The notes beneath the pieces are model-generated. The model saw nothing but the letters and a program-made list of their open reading frames with translations. It was not told where the DNA came from and searched no databases. Of a DNA stretch of 6,420 nt, positions 1 to 6,113 are shown one piece after another. The stretch's first letter is position 1; each line of letters begins with the position of its first letter. This DNA comes from an uncultured Candidatus Melainabacteria bacterium (GTDB taxonomy: Bacteria > Cyanobacteriota > Vampirovibrionia > Gastranaerophilales > Gastranaerophilaceae): contig CAKUQA010000079.1 in the NCBI GenBank assembly GCA_934675225.1, forward strand, positions 1 through 6,420, in the 5' to 3' direction. The position numbers and the translations under genes were made by a program.

Positions 1-964
1 AGCCTCCAACAAGAACTGCATATTTCATAATTACAGCATCAAACCAACCACATCTACGAGGTCTGCCTGTTGTAACACCAAATTCATGACCGATTTCTCT
101 AATTTTGATACCTGTTTCATCGGTTAATTCTGTTACAAAAGGCCCTTCTCCAACACGTGTAACGTAAGCTTTTGCAACTCCGATTACTTCATCAATCATT
201 GTAGGTCCATATCCGGAACCTGTTGCTGCTCCTCCGCCAATAGGGTTTGAAGATGTTACAAACGGGTATGTTCCATAATCTATATCAAGCATTACGCCTT
301 GTGCACCTTCAAAGAGAATTGCTTTTTTATCTCGTTTGGCATCTTCCAAAACTTTTTGCCAATCAAAACAAACATAAGGTCTGAAGATTTCTGCATATTT
401 TTTGCATAATGCAAGTACTTCTTCTTTTGTATAAGTTTTTAATCCATAAACTTCTTTTAATGTTTTATTTTTTATTGGAAGAATAATATCTAATTTCTCT
501 GAAAGTTCCGGAGAGTATAAATCTTGAATTTTTAAGCCGATACGCGCCATTTTATCTGTGTATGTAGGTCCAATTCCTTTTTTAGTAGTTCCAATTTTAC
601 CTTTTTTAGCTGTATCTTCGCTATATCCGTCAACTTCTGTGTGATAAGGCATTGTAATAGACGCGAGCGGATTGATTTTTAATCCGGAAACGTCAATTCC
701 TTCTTTTATTAATCCTTGAATTTCTTCTTCGAAATATTCAGGTAAAATAACAGTTCCGGCACCTATAAAACAAGTTTTGCCTTTATATAAAATTCCTGAA
801 GGAATAAGGTGAAATTTGAAAGTTTTGTTATGTGCAACAACTGTATGACCAGCGTTACAACCGCCTTGGTATCTTATAATAAGTTCTGCATCATTCGCTA
901 ATAAATCCGTGATTTTAGCCTTGCCTTCATCGCCCCATTGAGCACCAACAACAACTTTGTTCAT
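1..964 (-). CDS. purA: Adenylosuccinate synthetase, N-terminal 321 residues (3' end beyond window)
   Basis: Cytosolic enzyme that joins IMP and aspartate using GTP to give adenylosuccinate, the first committed step to AMP. I translated it by hand from the ATG at 962-964 (complement). The start MNKVVVGAQWGDEGKAK carries the nucleotide loop with catalytic Asp12; NAGH supplies catalytic His40. IGTTKKGIGPTY (about 123-134), FEGAQG (about 218-223), SSNPIGGGAATGSG, TRVGEGPF and TTGRPRRCGW (about 298-307) match conserved IMP/GTP-site blocks of the family. Family members are about 430 residues, so roughly 105-110 C-terminal residues, including the guanine-binding TKLD region, lie outside. An AAAGGA ribosome site sits 7 nt before the ATG. 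Oddity: the usual GDEGKGK loop reads GDEGKAK (Ala16). The gene follows the pilin gene by 66 bp on the same strand but probably has its own promoter. Confidence 0.97.
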   Translation of the reverse strand, partial: MNKVVVGAQWGDEGKAKITDLLANDAELIIRYQGGCNAGHTVVAHNKTFKFHLIPSGILYKGKTCFIGAGTVILPEYFEEEIQGLIKEGIDVSGLKINPLASITMPYHTEVDGYSEDTAKKGKIGTTKKGIGPTYTDKMARIGLKIQDLYSPELSEKLDIILPIKNKTLKEVYGLKTYTKEEVLALCKKYAEIFRPYVCFDWQKVLEDAKRDKKAILFEGAQGVMLDIDYGTYPFVTSSNPIGGGAATGSGYGPTMIDEVIGVAKAYVTRVGEGPFVTELTDETGIKIREIGHEFGVTTGRPRRCGWFDAVIMKYAVLVGG

Positions 965-1000
965 ATCCCTATCCTTTCAAAATTTGTCAATTACTGATTT

Positions 1001-1009
1001 ATTTTAGCA
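1001..1009 (-). promoter_or_regulatory. Candidate extended -10 promoter for purA
   Basis: Read on the minus strand, TGCTAAAAT is a TGn extended -10 followed by a 5/6 match to TATAAT. Transcription would start near 994, leaving a leader of about 30 nt that contains the AAAGGA ribosome site. No good -35 is visible, which extended -10 promoters can tolerate. It is a motif match only, in AT-rich DNA. Confidence 0.4.
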
Positions 1010-1030
1010 TAAAAAGATTTTTAAAGTAGC

Positions 1031-1783
1031 TTATTTATTAAAATCTCCTTCATTATAATTTTGGTATGGTTGAACTTTGTTGTGTTGGAGTATGTAGTTC
1101 AAATTCCCTTCTTCGGTGGAAAAGAATACTTTATTTGTTAAAACTTGATACGTAAATACATCAGAACCGACTCTGTTAGGACCTTTTGCTCCATTGGTAT
1201 CTACAGTAATACGTCCGCATCTAGTAGATGTACGTTGAGTTGTCTTGTAGCTACCATCATCATTTTTTATATAATTTCCATTTTCATCACTTACATTTGA
1301 AGTCCAAGAAAAGCCACAGTCTCCTGCTTGGGTTGTATCTCTCCGGATTGCAAGAAATGAGCCGTCTGCAAGTAAAATTGTTGAGTGAACGTTTGGGTAT
1401 GCAAAAAATGCATTTTTCCCTTGTCCATTATTCACTGGTTTAGCGTATCTTATTTTATAAGATAAATCACAGACAGCTTTTTGTCCTTGGTAGCAAGGTT
1501 GTGCGCCATTAAAGTATTTTATAAAATCTGTCATGATTTCTATATCGCTTTTCGAATAGTCCATTAAAGTTGAATAATTCCCTAAGGAATCATTATCGGT
1601 GTTATACATATTTAACGCATTCATAACTATGGAATAATTTTTTTTAGCAAGATTTACAAGAACTTTTTCTTGGTATTTTGATATTAATGTAGGAATTGTT
1701 AGTGCTGCAACAACTCCAATTATACCTAATGTTATTAGTGTTTCAGCTAACGTAAACCCATTTTGCGATTTTGCAATCAACAT
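1031..1783 (-). CDS. Type IV pilin-like / type II secretion pseudopilin-like protein
   Basis: Secreted or envelope-anchored protein with a class III (prepilin) signal. A short basic leader ends at Gly9, where prepilin peptidase would cut before Phe10. Glu14 is the conserved Glu5 of the mature protein, followed by a hydrophobic helix to about residue 33 that would serve as membrane anchor and assembly helix. The C-terminal domain has four cysteines (97, 105, 156, 189), possibly two disulfides, and a DTNGAKGPN block (195-203) then G-x-D-x-F, a Gly/Asp-rich turn of the sort seen in pseudopilins that may bind Ca2+. At 250 aa it is longer than typical major pseudopilins of about 140-150 aa. The start at 1783 is supported by AAGGAG 6 nt upstream. 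No pilus or secretion machinery genes are nearby, so it looks like a dispersed minor pilin; its specific role is unknown. Confidence 0.88.
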   Translation of the reverse strand: MLIAKSQNGFTLAETLITLGIIGVVAALTIPTLISKYQEKVLVNLAKKNYSIVMNALNMYNTDNDSLGNYSTLMDYSKSDIEIMTDFIKYFNGAQPCYQGQKAVCDLSYKIRYAKPVNNGQGKNAFFAYPNVHSTILLADGSFLAIRRDTTQAGDCGFSWTSNVSDENGNYIKNDDGSYKTTQRTSTRCGRITVDTNGAKGPNRVGSDVFTYQVLTNKVFFSTEEGNLNYILQHNKVQPYQNYNEGDFNK

Positions 1784-1838
1784 ATTTCTCTCCTTGTTAT
1801 TAAAATATATTAAAAAACAATTAATTATACATGAATTT

Positions 1839-1866
1839 ATTCTACTACACTTAAATATTCTGTCAA
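1839..1866 (-). promoter_or_regulatory. Promoter for the pilin-like gene
   Basis: On the minus strand a perfect -35 TTGACA (1861-1866) is followed after 16 nt by TAGAAT (1839-1844), a 5/6 match to the -10 consensus. The leader would be about 49 nt and would include the AAGGAG ribosome site. A perfect TATAAT (1824-1829) lies closer to the gene but has no matching -35. The -35 bases overlap those of the opposite-facing promoter for the HTH gene. Confidence 0.6.
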
Positions 1867-1888
1867 GAAAGTTGCAAATAAATATAAT
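1860..1888 (+). promoter_or_regulatory. Promoter for the HTH regulator, predicted leaderless
   Basis: CTGTCA (1860-1865, 4/6 match to -35), a 17-nt spacer and a perfect TATAAT (1883-1888). The expected start point, 6-7 nt downstream, falls at or just beside the ATG at 1895, so the transcript would lack a 5' leader. This fits the complete absence of a Shine-Dalgarno sequence before that ATG. The -35 overlaps the pilin promoter's TTGACA on the other strand. Confidence 0.5.
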
Positions 1889-1894
1889 AAATAT

Positions 1895-2098
1895 ATGATT
1901 ACGATAAAATTATATGAACTTATTTGGCAGCATAAAGTTAAAGGTTATCAGGTTGCAGAAGCGACAGATTTAAGCAAGGCTACAATTTCTAAACTTGTTC
2001 AAGGTGAAAATATTGATGTTAAATTGAGTACTATTAACAAGTTATGTAACTATTTTAAGTGCGATATTAAAGATATTATTGAATATAAACCTGATTAG
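1895..2098 (+). CDS. Small Cro/C1-type (XRE family) HTH transcriptional regulator
   Basis: A 67-aa protein made of a single Cro/C1-type helix-turn-helix domain, closest in pattern to YozG-like stand-alone regulators (HTH_26 type). Helix 2 is about residues 19-25 and the recognition helix about 28-36 (KATISKLVQ); the LSTINKLCNYFKCDIKDIIEY part is the typical helix 4-5 ending with 'D-I/L-(I/L)-E-Y'. It has no ligand-binding or dimerisation domain beyond this core, and would act in the cytoplasm as a DNA-binding repressor or activator. The ATG at 1895 is the only plausible start: the frame closes at a TGA at 1832-1834 with no ATG, GTG or TTG between. No ribosome site precedes it. It is divergent from the pilin gene and 15 bp upstream of nth. 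Regulation of itself and the pilin gene is inferred from position only. Confidence 0.85.
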   Translation: MITIKLYELIWQHKVKGYQVAEATDLSKATISKLVQGENIDVKLSTINKLCNYFKCDIKDIIEYKPD

Positions 2099-2113
2099 TT
2101 ATAGAATTTATTT

Positions 2114-2746
2114 ATGGATATCAATATAGACAAAGTTGTAGAGTTACTGAAAAAAGCTAATCAGCCAAAGAGTGATTTTGTGGGGTTAATGGATAGTTTT
2201 AACGATCCATATTTGGTGTTAATAGCTTGTATTTTGAGTTTGAGAACTAATGATAAAACAACATATCCTGCAACTTTGAGAATGTTGAAATTAGGTAAAA
2301 CCCCAAAAGACTTTGCAAATTGTGATGTTAAAGAATTGGAAAAAGCCATTTATCCGGTTGGTTTTTACGCCAATAAAGCTAAGCAAATAATAGAACTTTC
2401 TAAAATTTTAGTAGAAAAATATAATTCAAAAGTTCCAAAATCGATTGAAGAGCTTTGTAAATTTAACGGAGTTGGAAGAAAAACAGCAAACTTAACGATA
2501 GCAAGAGGTTTTAATGAACCTGCAATCTGTGTAGATGTTCATGTTCATCGAATTTTTAACAGACTTGGATATGTTAAAACGAAAAATCCGGAAGAAACAG
2601 AATTTGCATTGAGAGAAAAATTACCGAAAAAATATTGGATAGATATTAACACTCTTTTGGTTACTCATGGACAAAATGTTTGTAAGCCAATAAAACCAAA
2701 ATGTGATGAGTGCCCGATAAAAGATTTTTGTCAAAAAATAATATAG
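2114..2746 (+). CDS. nth: Endonuclease III (DNA glycosylase/AP lyase)
   Basis: Base-excision repair enzyme that removes oxidised pyrimidines and nicks the abasic site by beta-elimination. The 210 aa match the family length (211 in E. coli). The helix-hairpin-helix FNGVGRKTAN (117-126) holds the catalytic Lys123; VDVHVHR (140-146) holds catalytic Asp141. Both are offset by three from E. coli Lys120 and Asp138. The C-terminus has the complete 4Fe-4S ligand set C-x6-C-x2-C-x5-C at Cys190, 197, 200 and 206. The helix at 40-48 reads ILSLRTNDK instead of the proteobacterial LLSAQATD form, closer to what I recall of archaeal and thermophile-type Nth. It lies 15 bp after the HTH gene and 25 bp before the 143-aa gene, so probably one operon. 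No Shine-Dalgarno is visible before the ATG. Confidence 0.97.
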   Translation: MDINIDKVVELLKKANQPKSDFVGLMDSFNDPYLVLIACILSLRTNDKTTYPATLRMLKLGKTPKDFANCDVKELEKAIYPVGFYANKAKQIIELSKILVEKYNSKVPKSIEELCKFNGVGRKTANLTIARGFNEPAICVDVHVHRIFNRLGYVKTKNPEETEFALREKLPKKYWIDINTLLVTHGQNVCKPIKPKCDECPIKDFCQKII

Positions 2747-2771
2747 TAAAATACTAAATAAAGAGGTAAGG

Positions 2772-3203
2772 ATGAAAATATTTAAAATATTTAATAGTAA
2801 ACCAAATTTTGTAAATATACATAATGATGTAATGTATTCAGGAACAGCCAAGCAATTGGAATTATCAAAAGATGTATTAGAAAATTATGCAAAACACAAG
2901 AATATTAAAGTTGATATTTATTCAGGGCAACACGCATTAGAGGATGAAACTCCTGTTTTAGAGAAGTATGTAAATAAATTGCAAATTGTAGTTACTGATA
3001 TGAAAACACAAAAGGACAAGTTTAAGTTCGTAGCTTCACATCCAAAAGAAATTGTAAAGAATACTAAATCGCAAAAATATATGATTAATGATGGTTCTGA
3101 AGGTACGCAGCGTATGGCGTATGTCAAATCAACTTATGAAGATAATTTGGTTCGTCGAGTTTATAGAGCAGTTGAACAGCTTTCTAAGAGTGTAAAAAAG
3201 TAA
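2772..3203 (+). CDS. Unrecognised basic 143-aa protein
   Basis: I do not recognise this family. The protein is Lys-rich, with no signal peptide, membrane segment or cysteine, so probably cytosolic. The visible pattern alternates likely strands and helices: IKVDIYSG (45-52), a charged helix around 58-70, LQIVVTDM (70-77), FKFVAS (84-89), then a polar stretch and a C-terminal amphipathic helix (about 121-140, with paired Arg128-Arg129). This looks like a small globular alpha/beta protein. The ATG at 2772 is preceded by GAGG (2763-2766) at 5-nt spacing and by AAGG next to the ATG. It is the last gene of the HTH-nth cluster and ends just before a strong terminator. The continuous frame, ribosome site and position make it a real gene; its function cannot be read from the sequence. 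Confidence 0.8.
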   Translation: MKIFKIFNSKPNFVNIHNDVMYSGTAKQLELSKDVLENYAKHKNIKVDIYSGQHALEDETPVLEKYVNKLQIVVTDMKTQKDKFKFVASHPKEIVKNTKSQKYMINDGSEGTQRMAYVKSTYEDNLVRRVYRAVEQLSKSVKK

Positions 3204-3230
3204 CTAAAATTCATTTTTATAGATTAAATT

Positions 3231-3267
3231 AATAAAAACTCTCTACCAAAAATAGAGAGTTTTTATT
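3231..3267. terminator. Bidirectional Rho-independent terminator
   Basis: A perfect 15-bp inverted repeat: left arm 3231-3245, loop CCAAAAA (3246-3252), right arm 3253-3267. The G/C-containing core is CTCTCTA/TAGAGAG and the base of the stem is A/T, so each strand gives a T-rich tail (TTTTTATTTTTT on the plus strand). It sits between two converging genes: 28 bp after the 143-aa gene and 26 bp after ompH on the other strand, so it can end both transcripts. Confidence 0.9.
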
Positions 3268-3292
3268 TTTTATAATTTTAGTATTTAGTATT

Positions 3293-3754
3293 TTATTTCA
3301 CAGCTTTTTTTACGGCTTCTGTAATATCAGAACCACCATAAAGAACTACACCTTTAGCCAAAACGATATCGTATCCGCCGGCTTTTGCTTGTGTTTCAAT
3401 TTGTTTTGAAATAGCTGAGTCAATTGCAGTTAATTTGTCAGCGTAATTTTTGTCCATAGCTGTTTTCTTAGTAGATAATTCTTTGTTGTATTTTTCTTCT
3501 AATGCTTGTTTCTTTTTAACATCTGTTGTTGCTGCAACATCTTTTCTTGCTTTTTCTACAAATGCAACAACTTCTTTCATTTTAGCTTCTTGTTCTTTTT
3601 TCAATGCTTGAACTTGTGATGAAGAATTGACAACTTGTTGAACGTCAACAACTGCAATTTTTGACGGAACATCCGACATAGCGAAATTGCTGAAAGTAAA
3701 TCCTGCTGCAAAAGTTAATAACCCAACTGTTAAAAATTTGATTTTGTTATTCAT
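3293..3754 (-). CDS. Skp/OmpH-family periplasmic chaperone
   Basis: Periplasmic chaperone that holds unfolded outer-membrane proteins on their way to the BAM complex. With the start chosen here it has 153 residues. The N-terminal signal peptide has a basic start, a hydrophobic core (about 7-24) and probable cleavage after AMS (25-27). The mature protein begins with SKIAVVDVQQVV (31-42), the typical OmpH first strand, then a Lys/Glu/Ala-rich coiled coil (about 45-125) forming the tentacles, and ends with the body strands YDIVLAKGVVLYGGSDIT. I place the start at 3754, not at the upstream in-frame ATG (3772), because AAGGGAG lies 5 nt before 3754, inside the longer reading. It is divergent from the tpsB-like gene, whose barrel product is a plausible client. 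A symbol is withheld because homologues are named either skp or ompH. Confidence 0.92.
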   Translation of the reverse strand: MNNKIKFLTVGLLTFAAGFTFSNFAMSDVPSKIAVVDVQQVVNSSSQVQALKKEQEAKMKEVVAFVEKARKDVAATTDVKKKQALEEKYNKELSTKKTAMDKNYADKLTAIDSAISKQIETQAKAGGYDIVLAKGVVLYGGSDITEAVKKAVK

Positions 3755-3858
3755 ATTATCTCCCTTATCCATAACTTGTTTGATTTTTGCTGAAGTTTCT
3801 ACAACGAAAGATGGATTTTTTCTGAAAAATCTTTACAAGTTTCAACATATTTTATATA

Positions 3859-3867
3859 ATCATAGCA
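3859..3867 (-). promoter_or_regulatory. Candidate extended -10 promoter for the ompH-like gene
   Basis: On the minus strand TGCTATGAT gives a TGn extension plus a 5/6 -10 hexamer. The start would be near 3852, with a leader of about 98 nt. The -35 region is only an A-rich tract (TACAAA at 17-nt spacing), a poor match. Other AT-rich hexamers nearby could serve, so this is tentative. Confidence 0.33.
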
Positions 3868-3888
3868 GGTCAGTTGTTTTTTTTGTAG

Positions 3889-3969
3889 AAAAATTAATTT
3901 TTATGTACATTTTGTAATAAAAGTTAAAGAAATCTTTTTATTTCACTTTAAAAGCGCAAAAATTAATTT
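3889..3969. repeat. Pair of 12-bp direct repeats AAAAATTAATTT in the ompH/tpsB intergenic region
   Basis: Identical copies at 3889-3900 and 3958-3969, 69 bp apart. Each contains the 10-bp palindrome AAATTAATTT. The first lies immediately upstream of the -35 position of the proposed ompH promoter; the second overlaps by two bases the -35 (TTGACC) of the proposed tpsB promoter. They could be UP-like elements or sites for a shared regulator. The rest of the 265-bp region (3755-4019) is AT-rich with no gene I can support. Confidence 0.4.
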
Positions 3970-3995
3970 GACCGGACTTAAAATATATATATTTT
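3968..3995 (+). promoter_or_regulatory. Candidate promoter of the TpsB-like gene, overlapping a 20-bp palindrome
   Basis: TTGACC (3968-3973, 5/6 match to -35), 16-nt spacer, TATTTT (3990-3995, 4/6 match); TATATT at 3988-3993 matches better but gives a 14-nt spacer. A perfect 20-bp A/T-only palindrome spans 3978-3997, covering the spacer and -10, where a bound repressor would block polymerase. An AT-rich palindrome can also arise by chance. The gene's ribosome site AAAGGTG (4008-4014) follows. Confidence 0.4.
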
Positions 3996-4019
3996 AAAAT
4001 TTAGTAAAAAGGTGAATAA

Positions 4020-6011
4020 ATGAAAAAGATTAATTCTAGAACTAATATCATGATATTATGCGCAGCGTTTGCTCTTTCTGTATCCGTTACCCCTGCAAAA
4101 GCTGACTTATATGGTGGCTATAATGGCGTTATGCAACAAGCCGGCTATAGCTATCAAGATGTTATGAATGCTCAAAGCCAATCTGGTATGAACCAAATGC
4201 ACGATAGTAATTATCTTAGAGAAAAAAAGCAAGAAAATTACAGAACAGAAGATTATAATTATTATCAACAACGTAAAAAGTTAGATGGACAAGACGAAGG
4301 TAGTACCGTTATTCAAAATTATAATGGTGGTTCAATGCAACAAGCTACTATTGAGGAAATGAATTCTAAAGGTGTTTATGTTAATTCAATCGAAGTTGCT
4401 CCATCTGAAATTTTAACAAAAAGTGAAATAAACAATTTAGTTCAACCGTTAGTTGGAAGAAATGTATTTATTGAAGATATTCAAAAAGTTATTGATAATA
4501 TCAATAACTTATATGCTGAAAAAGGGTTTGTTACAGCAAGAGCATTTTTGCCGGAACAAACAGTTGAAAACGGACATATTTATATTGCTTTAACAGAAAG
4601 TAAAATAGGAAATATTACCGTAGAACAAAATAAATGGACAAAAGACGGTTATATCACAAGAAGATTGCCTGAAAAAGAAGGACAATTATTTGATATTGTT
4701 GAATTGGAAAAAGATGTTCTGGATTTCAACAGATATAATGAAGGTGTTAGATTATCAGCAAACTTAAAAGCCGGTGAAAAACCGGGAACAACTGATATAG
4801 AGTTAGTTGCTGATGAAAATTTCCCATTCCATATTATGGGTATTATGGATAACGCAGGTCGTCGTAATACAGGTAGTATCAGAGGTGGTGCTATGTTGTA
4901 TGCCGACAGCTTGTTTGGTCATAGAGACAGATTATCTTTAGGGTCTTATTTTTCAGGTGGTGCGCAGAGCCCGTTTGCTGATTATAATTTTCCTGTAAAC
5001 AAAAAAGACGGTAGAATTGGTTTTACTTATTCTTCAACTTTTGCAAAAGTTAAATATGGTCCTATGTCTGATATATTTGATTTGAAAAGTAATGGTACTC
5101 AATATTCATTATATTATTCTCAACCTATTATCAGAAAACCAGGATTTGAGTTAAAAACTTATGCAGCAGCTAATTATAAAAGATCAAGAACAGATATCGG
5201 CATAAAAGCTTTACCGGATGTAGATATTCCTTCAAGTATTGATAATGTAACTTCATTAGAATTTGCTTTACAAGCTAGAAAAGATACTAAACGTGGTATT
5301 TGGTATTTTAACCAAGATGCTTATTATGCAATTCCTATTTTTAATAGTGATAGAGATAACAATTACTTTAAATACAGCGGTAGTTTAGTAAGATTGCATG
5401 ATTTCTCTCACGGATTTATCGGTCAATTGAGAAGTAATTACCAAGTTGTTCCTGGAGATAAAAGAATTCCTTACTTAGATCAAATGCAAACAGGTGGTTT
5501 GGCTACAGTTAGAGGTTATTCTGAAGGTTTAATGATTGGTAAAAACGGTTACTTCGTAAGTGGTGAACTTATGTTCCCTCTACTACCAAGAGAAATTACT
5601 AGCCCAAGAAGTGGAGAAAAAATTCCATTTATCGGAAAATATGTAAAAGGAGCTATTTTCGCTGATACAGCCGGAATCTTCCCAACTGCTTCAGAAGATG
5701 CTTATGGCGGAAGTTACTTTGCTGCTTCTTTAGGTATGGGCTTGAGAATTCAATTACCTGGAGATTTGAGTGCAAGACTATATTGGGGCTATCCTTTAGT
5801 TAATAATGCTTGGGAACCTGATAGAAAATATGGTAGATTTCACTTTGAGTTAACTCTTGCTCCTAATATCGATGCTTTATTAGCATCAAGAAGCACTGCA
5901 GTTGCTCCAAAAACTCAATTCCAAAAGAATGTTGAAGCAGAATATGTTAACAACTATGATGATGTAAGACACTATGATTACTTCCGTGATGGTGGTGGCG
6001 GTTCATTATAA
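4020..6011 (+). CDS. TpsB/ShlB/FhaC-family outer-membrane transporter (Omp85 superfamily)
   Basis: Outer-membrane beta-barrel of the two-partner secretion type, which normally exports a large TpsA exoprotein. The 663 residues start with a signal peptide (cleavage after AKA, 26-28). A Tyr/Gln/Asn-rich low-complexity segment follows (about 29-110). The first POTRA domain is about 119-195 (VYVNSIEVAPSEILTKSE start, EKGFVTARAFLP core) and the second about 196-265. The barrel runs from about 270 to 615 and contains the Omp85 signature VRGY (497-500), preceded by GGLAT, and the FADTAG strand (547-552). The apparent last strand, RFHFELTL, ends near 613 but the protein continues for about 50 more residues, with Tyr/Asp-rich and Gly-rich parts. 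This is unusual because Omp85 barrels normally end at the last strand. AAAGGTG lies 5 nt before the ATG. No TpsA partner is adjacent, so its substrate is unknown. Confidence 0.9.
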   Translation: MKKINSRTNIMILCAAFALSVSVTPAKADLYGGYNGVMQQAGYSYQDVMNAQSQSGMNQMHDSNYLREKKQENYRTEDYNYYQQRKKLDGQDEGSTVIQNYNGGSMQQATIEEMNSKGVYVNSIEVAPSEILTKSEINNLVQPLVGRNVFIEDIQKVIDNINNLYAEKGFVTARAFLPEQTVENGHIYIALTESKIGNITVEQNKWTKDGYITRRLPEKEGQLFDIVELEKDVLDFNRYNEGVRLSANLKAGEKPGTTDIELVADENFPFHIMGIMDNAGRRNTGSIRGGAMLYADSLFGHRDRLSLGSYFSGGAQSPFADYNFPVNKKDGRIGFTYSSTFAKVKYGPMSDIFDLKSNGTQYSLYYSQPIIRKPGFELKTYAAANYKRSRTDIGIKALPDVDIPSSIDNVTSLEFALQARKDTKRGIWYFNQDAYYAIPIFNSDRDNNYFKYSGSLVRLHDFSHGFIGQLRSNYQVVPGDKRIPYLDQMQTGGLATVRGYSEGLMIGKNGYFVSGELMFPLLPREITSPRSGEKIPFIGKYVKGAIFADTAGIFPTASEDAYGGSYFAASLGMGLRIQLPGDLSARLYWGYPLVNNAWEPDRKYGRFHFELTLAPNIDALLASRSTAVAPKTQFQKNVEAEYVNNYDDVRHYDYFRDGGGGSL

Positions 6012-6074
6012 TCAGCCTCATATTCAATCCATTCAGTATGTGGAATATGGTTGTAACTCTTGAAATAATTAAAT

Positions 6075-6107
6075 TATGCGGTAACATAAAGTTGCCGCAT
6101 ATTTTTT
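6075..6107 (+). terminator. Rho-independent terminator after the TpsB-like gene
   Basis: The stem TATGCGGTAAC (6075-6085) pairs with GTTGCCGCATA (6091-6101) through 11 pairs including one T-G wobble, with loop ATAAA, followed by six T (6102-6107). It lies 63 bp after the stop. It separates the transporter transcript from bioD. Confidence 0.88.
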
Positions 6108-6113
6108 ATAAAA

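Noticed and set aside
985..990. Perfect TTGACA on the minus strand just upstream of purA
   Set aside because: The matching -10 would fall on the start codon itself, so it cannot drive the gene; the upstream extended -10 is a better candidate.
1228..1443. Plus-strand 71-codon open frame inside the pilin gene
   Set aside because: It is wholly antisense to a well-supported pilin-like gene, has a His/Leu/Ser-rich low-complexity product and no ribosome site.
2161..2349. Minus-strand 62-codon open frame inside nth
   Set aside because: It is antisense to conserved nth codons and has no supporting signals.
2621..2851. Minus-strand 76-codon open frame with hydrophobic product
   Set aside because: It overlaps the nth 3' end and the next gene antisense. 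The hydrophobicity comes from complementing Lys-rich codons.
2918..3127. Minus-strand 69-codon open frame in the 143-aa gene
   Set aside because: It is an antisense shadow with no ribosome site or recognisable domain.
3755..3772. Longer ompH start at 3772 (six extra residues, MDKGDN)
   Set aside because: These codons contain the AAGGGAG ribosome site for the ATG at 3754, and would put acidic residues before the signal peptide.
3687..3917. Plus-strand 76-codon open frame across the ompH start
   Set aside because: It is antisense to the ompH signal peptide and runs through the AT-rich promoter region; the product is not protein-like.
6019..6049. Inverted repeat CATATTC/GAATATG after the TpsB-like gene
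   Set aside because: It has a short weak stem, a 17-nt loop and no T-run; the terminator at 6075-6107 is far better.
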